Part shown: positions 21,367 to 24,434 of the stretch, piece after piece
Numbering within the stretch: position 1 is the first letter of the stretch
Layout of the letters: each line of letters opens with the position of its first letter
NCBI GenBank assembly: GCA_002372325.1
Contig: DFFT01000162.1
Coordinates: 1 to 24,434 of the forward strand
Direction: 5' to 3'
Length of the DNA stretch: 24,434 nt
Source: Succinivibrionaceae bacterium UBA3769
GTDB taxonomy: Bacteria; Pseudomonadota; Gammaproteobacteria; Enterobacterales; Succinivibrionaceae
Notes under the pieces: generated by a model
Databases searched by the model: none
Seen by the model: the letters and a program-made list of their open reading frames with translations, nothing else
What the model was told of the DNA's origin: nothing
Program-made: the position numbers and the translations under genes

Positions 21367-24042
21367 ATGGGAAAGTCATTAGTTATTGTAGAGTCTCCGG
21401 GAAAGGTTCATACCATTAATGCCATTCTGGGATCAAAGTACATTGTTAAATCCAGTATCGGGCATGTGAGAGATCTTCCGGCGGCAGGCACCGGCGCCCG
21501 GGGCAGAACCGCCGGTCTCAGCAAGGATCAGAAGCTGTTTCAGCGGATGGGCATCGATCCCGAACACGGCTGGATTCCCACCTATGAAATCCTGCCGGGA
21601 AAGGAGGATGTGGTTAATGACCTGAAGAAGGCCGCCGCCAAGGCAGATTATGTCTATCTGGCAACCGATCTTGACCGGGAAGGGGAGGCTATCGCCTGGC
21701 ATCTCAAGGAGGTGCTGGAGCTTCCCGATGACAAGGCCCGCCGGGTGGTTTTTAACGAAATCACCAAAAAGGCCATTCTGGAATCCTTTGAGCATCCGGG
21801 CAATCTGGACATGTCCATGGTGAATGCCCAGCAGACCCGGAGATTCCTGGACAGAGTGGTGGGCTTCATGGTTTCCCCGCTCCTGTGGGAAAAGGTGGGA
21901 CGCGGGCTTTCCGCCGGCAGAGTGCAGTCCGTGGCCGTGCGCCTTATCGTGGAAAAGGAAAAGAAAATCAAGGCCTTTGTGCCGGAGGAATACTGGAAGG
22001 TAACCGCTTCTCTGTCCTCCGCGGCCGGTGATGTGGTCTGCGATGTCAGAAGCTTTCAGGGGAAGGAATTCCGTCCCGTTTCCGAAAGCGAGACCCGGGA
22101 GCATCTTGAGAGACTCAAGGCTGCCGCCCCTGCGGTTTCGGATGTGATTTCCAAAAGCGGGAAGGTGGCTCCGCCGCCGCCGTTTACCACGGCCTCCCTG
22201 CAGCAGAATGCCTCCTCCCGGCTGGGCTTCAGCGTGAAGAAGACCATGCGCCTGGCTCAGGATCTTTACGAGGCCGGCATGATCACCTATATGCGTACCG
22301 ACTCCGCGCGCCTGTCCGAGGATGCTCTCACCGCCATCCGCGGCCATATTCAGGGAGCATACGGCAAGGACTATATGCTGGCTTCTCCCCGGGTGTTTGC
22401 AGCCGGAGACAAGGCGCAGGACGCTCACGAGGCCATTCGTCCCACGGATATCGCAAGAGAGGAGCCCGCCGGAGTGGATGCCGATGCCCGCAGACTGTAC
22501 GAGCTTATCCGGAACCGGACTCTGGCCTGTCAGATGCCGGATGCCGAGGTGGTGTCCAGCGAACTGGAGATCGCCGCCGGAGAATACGTGCTTTCCCTTA
22601 AGGGCAAGACGGTGAAGTTTGACGGCTGGATGAAGGTAGCCGGCTACAGCCGCGATGTTCTGATTCCGAACCTGAAGAAGGGTGATGCCCTGACGCTTCA
22701 GGAGCTTACTCCGGCCCAGCATTTTACCCGTCCCGAGCCCCGCTACACTGAAGCCACGCTGGTAAAGGAGCTGGAAAAGAGAGGCATCGGCCGGCCCTCC
22801 ACCTATGCCACCATTATTTCCACCATTCAGGATCGCGGCTATGTGAAGCTGGAGCAGCGCCGCTTCTTTGCCGAAAAGATGGGCGAAATTGTGACCTACC
22901 GTCTGGGGAAGAGCTTTCCGGATCTTATTGATTATGATTTCACCAGCGGCATGGAGCGGAATCTGGACGACATCGCCGAAAGCCGGCTGGACTGGATCAA
23001 GTGTCTGGATGACTTCTACCGGGGCTTCCATCAGGAGCTGGACAAGGCCCGGGAGCCGGCGGAGGACGGCGGCATGGAGAACAACATTTCCGTGGAGACC
23101 AGCGTTATGTGTCCCGACTGCGGGAAGCCCATGCTGATCAAGAACGCCGCCACCGGCGTGTTCCTGGCCTGCTCCAGCTACAGCGGCAAAACCGGCCGGA
23201 AGAAGGATGAATCCTGCCGGAAGACCATGAACCTGGTGCCGGAAAACCAGCTTCCCATGTTTTCAGACGAGGAATCCGAGAGCCGTTTCCTGCGCACCAA
23301 GAAGCGCTGTCCGATTTGTCAGGCGGTAATGGATTCCTACATCATTGACGAAAAGCGCAAGATCCATATCTGCTCCAACAATCCCAACTGCGCCGGGTAC
23401 CTCCTGGAAACCGGCGAGTTCAAGCTGAAGGGGCATGACGGCCCGGAGATCCAGTGCGAGCGCTGCGGCTCCAAGATGGAGCTCAGAACCGGCCGTTTCG
23501 GGAGCTACATGGCCTGCACCAATGCCGAATGCGGCAATACCCGCAAGATCCTGAAGAGCGGCGAAATCGCGCCCCCCAAGGAAAGGCCGGTGGACATGCC
23601 GGATCTCATCTGCTCCGACGGCAAGTCCCATTTTGTGCTCCGGGACGGCGCCGCGGGGATTTTCCTGGCCTCCAGCGCCTTCCCCAAGGTGCGGGAGACC
23701 CGGCCGCCTCTGGTCGCCGAGCTTCGGAAGTACCGGGATCTCCTCCCGGAGAAGTTCCTCTATCTGGCTGACGCTCCGGAAACCGATCCTGACGGGAACA
23801 TGGTTACCGTGCGCTTCTCCCGGAAGCTGAAGACCCAGTACGTGCATGGCGAAACTCCGGAAGGAAAGCCTACCGGCTTTGTGGCCTGGTACCGCGACGG
23901 CAAATGGGAGGCCGAGACCCCCGCCCGGAAGTCCGCGGCGAAGAAGACCGCAGCCGGAAAGGCCGGCAAGGACGGAGACAAAGCCCCTCCGAAGAAGTCC
24001 GCGGCCAAAAAGTCCCGGAAAACCGCAGCCGATGCCGGCTGA
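21367..24042 (+). CDS. topA: DNA topoisomerase I
   Basis: 891 residues (E. coli 865). Type IA topoisomerase that relaxes negative supercoils through a 5'-phosphotyrosine intermediate. The Toprim domain has Glu9 (IVESPGK) and the acidic triad D101/D103/E105 in DLDREGE. The active-site tyrosine is Tyr308 in MITYMRTDS. Also typical are SAGRVQSVAVRLI (182-194) and ATLVKELEKRGIGRPSTYA. The C-terminal part has three topoisomerase zinc fingers starting near Cys582, Cys648 and Cys697, then a Toprim_C-like region and a Lys/Ala-rich basic tail from about 860. Translation is probably coupled to sohB 11 bases upstream (TGAGG overlapping the sohB stop as ribosome site). The gene looks complete. Confidence 0.98.
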   Translation: MGKSLVIVESPGKVHTINAILGSKYIVKSSIGHVRDLPAAGTGARGRTAGLSKDQKLFQRMGIDPEHGWIPTYEILPGKEDVVNDLKKAAAKADYVYLATDLDREGEAIAWHLKEVLELPDDKARRVVFNEITKKAILESFEHPGNLDMSMVNAQQTRRFLDRVVGFMVSPLLWEKVGRGLSAGRVQSVAVRLIVEKEKKIKAFVPEEYWKVTASLSSAAGDVVCDVRSFQGKEFRPVSESETREHLERLKAAAPAVSDVISKSGKVAPPPPFTTASLQQNASSRLGFSVKKTMRLAQDLYEAGMITYMRTDSARLSEDALTAIRGHIQGAYGKDYMLASPRVFAAGDKAQDAHEAIRPTDIAREEPAGVDADARRLYELIRNRTLACQMPDAEVVSSELEIAAGEYVLSLKGKTVKFDGWMKVAGYSRDVLIPNLKKGDALTLQELTPAQHFTRPEPRYTEATLVKELEKRGIGRPSTYATIISTIQDRGYVKLEQRRFFAEKMGEIVTYRLGKSFPDLIDYDFTSGMERNLDDIAESRLDWIKCLDDFYRGFHQELDKAREPAEDGGMENNISVETSVMCPDCGKPMLIKNAATGVFLACSSYSGKTGRKKDESCRKTMNLVPENQLPMFSDEESESRFLRTKKRCPICQAVMDSYIIDEKRKIHICSNNPNCAGYLLETGEFKLKGHDGPEIQCERCGSKMELRTGRFGSYMACTNAECGNTRKILKSGEIAPPKERPVDMPDLICSDGKSHFVLRDGAAGIFLASSAFPKVRETRPPLVAELRKYRDLLPEKFLYLADAPETDPDGNMVTVRFSRKLKTQYVHGETPEGKPTGFVAWYRDGKWEAETPARKSAAKKTAAGKAGKDGDKAPPKKSAAKKSRKTAADAG

Positions 24043-24070
24043 TCTCCGGCGCAGGATTATCTGACACCCC

Positions 24071-24086
24071 CCGGAGAGCGCTCCGG
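24071..24086 (+). terminator. Short G+C-rich hairpin after topA
   Basis: CCGGAG-AGCG-CTCCGG, a 6-bp stem 28 bases past the topA stop. It has no T tract, so at best it is a pause or RNA 3'-end-protecting hairpin; the next gene may be co-transcribed. Confidence 0.35.
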
Positions 24087-24118
24087 CGGGATCATAATGA
24101 GGAAATGCAGTAAAGGTT

Positions 24119-24434
24119 ATGTCCCGTCAGCAGATTGATTTGCCGCCGCATGTGTACACGAGGCAGAATCTGGCGGAGAGCGGTATCCGCTTTCCGCCGC
24201 CGGTGCTGGACACGGCGGCCCGGAACGGTCCCTCCCTGACCGCCAGGATCACCGCCGTGCTGGCGGTGCTGACTCTGGGAGCCTCCTGTTATACGGGGTT
24301 TTCGGAAGGAGCGGTAACGGTGATCAGGATAGCGGGCTTTCTGCTGTGCCTGGATGCGGCCTTCCGCTTTGTCCGCTGGGTCAGGCTTATCCGGATCCGG
24401 CAGCGGCTTCTGGCCGGAAGCCGCGGGGTGCCGG
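24119..24434 (+). CDS. Small membrane protein, 5' part only (runs off the window)
   Basis: An open frame from the ATG at 24119 continues without a stop to the window end (105 codons). It begins MSRQQIDLPPHVYTRQNLAE and has two hydrophobic segments, ARITAVLAVLTLGASCYTGF and VTVIRIAGFLLCLDAAFRFV, separated by a short hydrophilic turn, then a basic stretch (RWVRLIRIRQRLLAGSR). That pattern suggests an inner-membrane protein with its basic side in the cytoplasm. No family recognised. The ribosome site is poor: AAAGG is only 2 bases before the ATG. In enterobacteria cysB follows topA; this is not cysB. Confidence 0.6.
   Translation, partial: MSRQQIDLPPHVYTRQNLAESGIRFPPPVLDTAARNGPSLTARITAVLAVLTLGASCYTGFSEGAVTVIRIAGFLLCLDAAFRFVRWVRLIRIRQRLLAGSRGVP

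Noticed and set aside
21433..23031. 532-codon frame antisense to topA
   Set aside because: A His/Gly/Leu-rich shadow of the G+C-rich topA codons; topA is unmistakable on the other strand.

Overview
The window reads as a chromosomal segment of an anaerobic gammaproteobacterium, most like the rumen/gut Succinivibrionaceae. This rests on a short single-domain L25, a sohB-topA pair resembling the enterobacterial neighbourhood, a SetA/SetB-type sugar efflux carrier, and accessory ATPase and SPFH genes of kinds common in gut anaerobes. The lineage is inferred from gene content and no search was run.

Layout. 1-2160 is accessory: a Schlafen/AlbA_2-family regulator that lacks its usual N-terminal domain (minus), then a RelB/RelE-type toxin-antitoxin operon with a readable promoter and operator (plus). 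2160-4780 is a two-gene minus-strand operon encoding an SPFH protein with C-terminal zinc ribbons and a zinc-ribbon membrane protein, like ydjI/ydjG of the Bacillus subtilis ydjFGHI operon. 5159-5662 encodes a small exported protein. 6112-7917 is an A+T-rich AAA-ATPase/PD-(D/E)XK gene, followed tail-to-tail by an Sfp-type phosphopantetheinyl transferase (minus). 8757-10143 is a 1.4-kb stretch without an intact gene, possibly a decayed insertion sequence.

10144-16119 is a plus-strand block, largely housekeeping: nadA (quinolinate synthase), a cstA-family peptide/pyruvate transporter, a frameshifted AAA_14/DUF4143 ATPase pseudogene, rplY (L25) and a cvfB-like S1 protein, most closed by their own strong terminator. 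16146-17084 is an unrecognised beta-propeller-like protein (minus). From 17516 rightward lie a SET-family sugar efflux carrier, a tandem pair of 89-codon paralogues of unknown function with near-identical upstream blocks, sohB, topA and the 5' part of a small membrane protein cut by the window end.

Most genes work independently. Real functional units are the toxin-antitoxin pair, the SPFH/zinc-ribbon pair and the sohB-topA operon. The best candidates for something undescribed are the duplicated 89-residue proteins with their 51-bp repeated upstream element, the PspA-less SPFH/zinc-ribbon module with an internally duplicated zinc ribbon, the alternative-hairpin leader before the cstA-family gene, and a compact inverted-repeat region (19769-19862) before the sohB promoter. 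I saw no CRISPR array, rRNA or tRNA gene.
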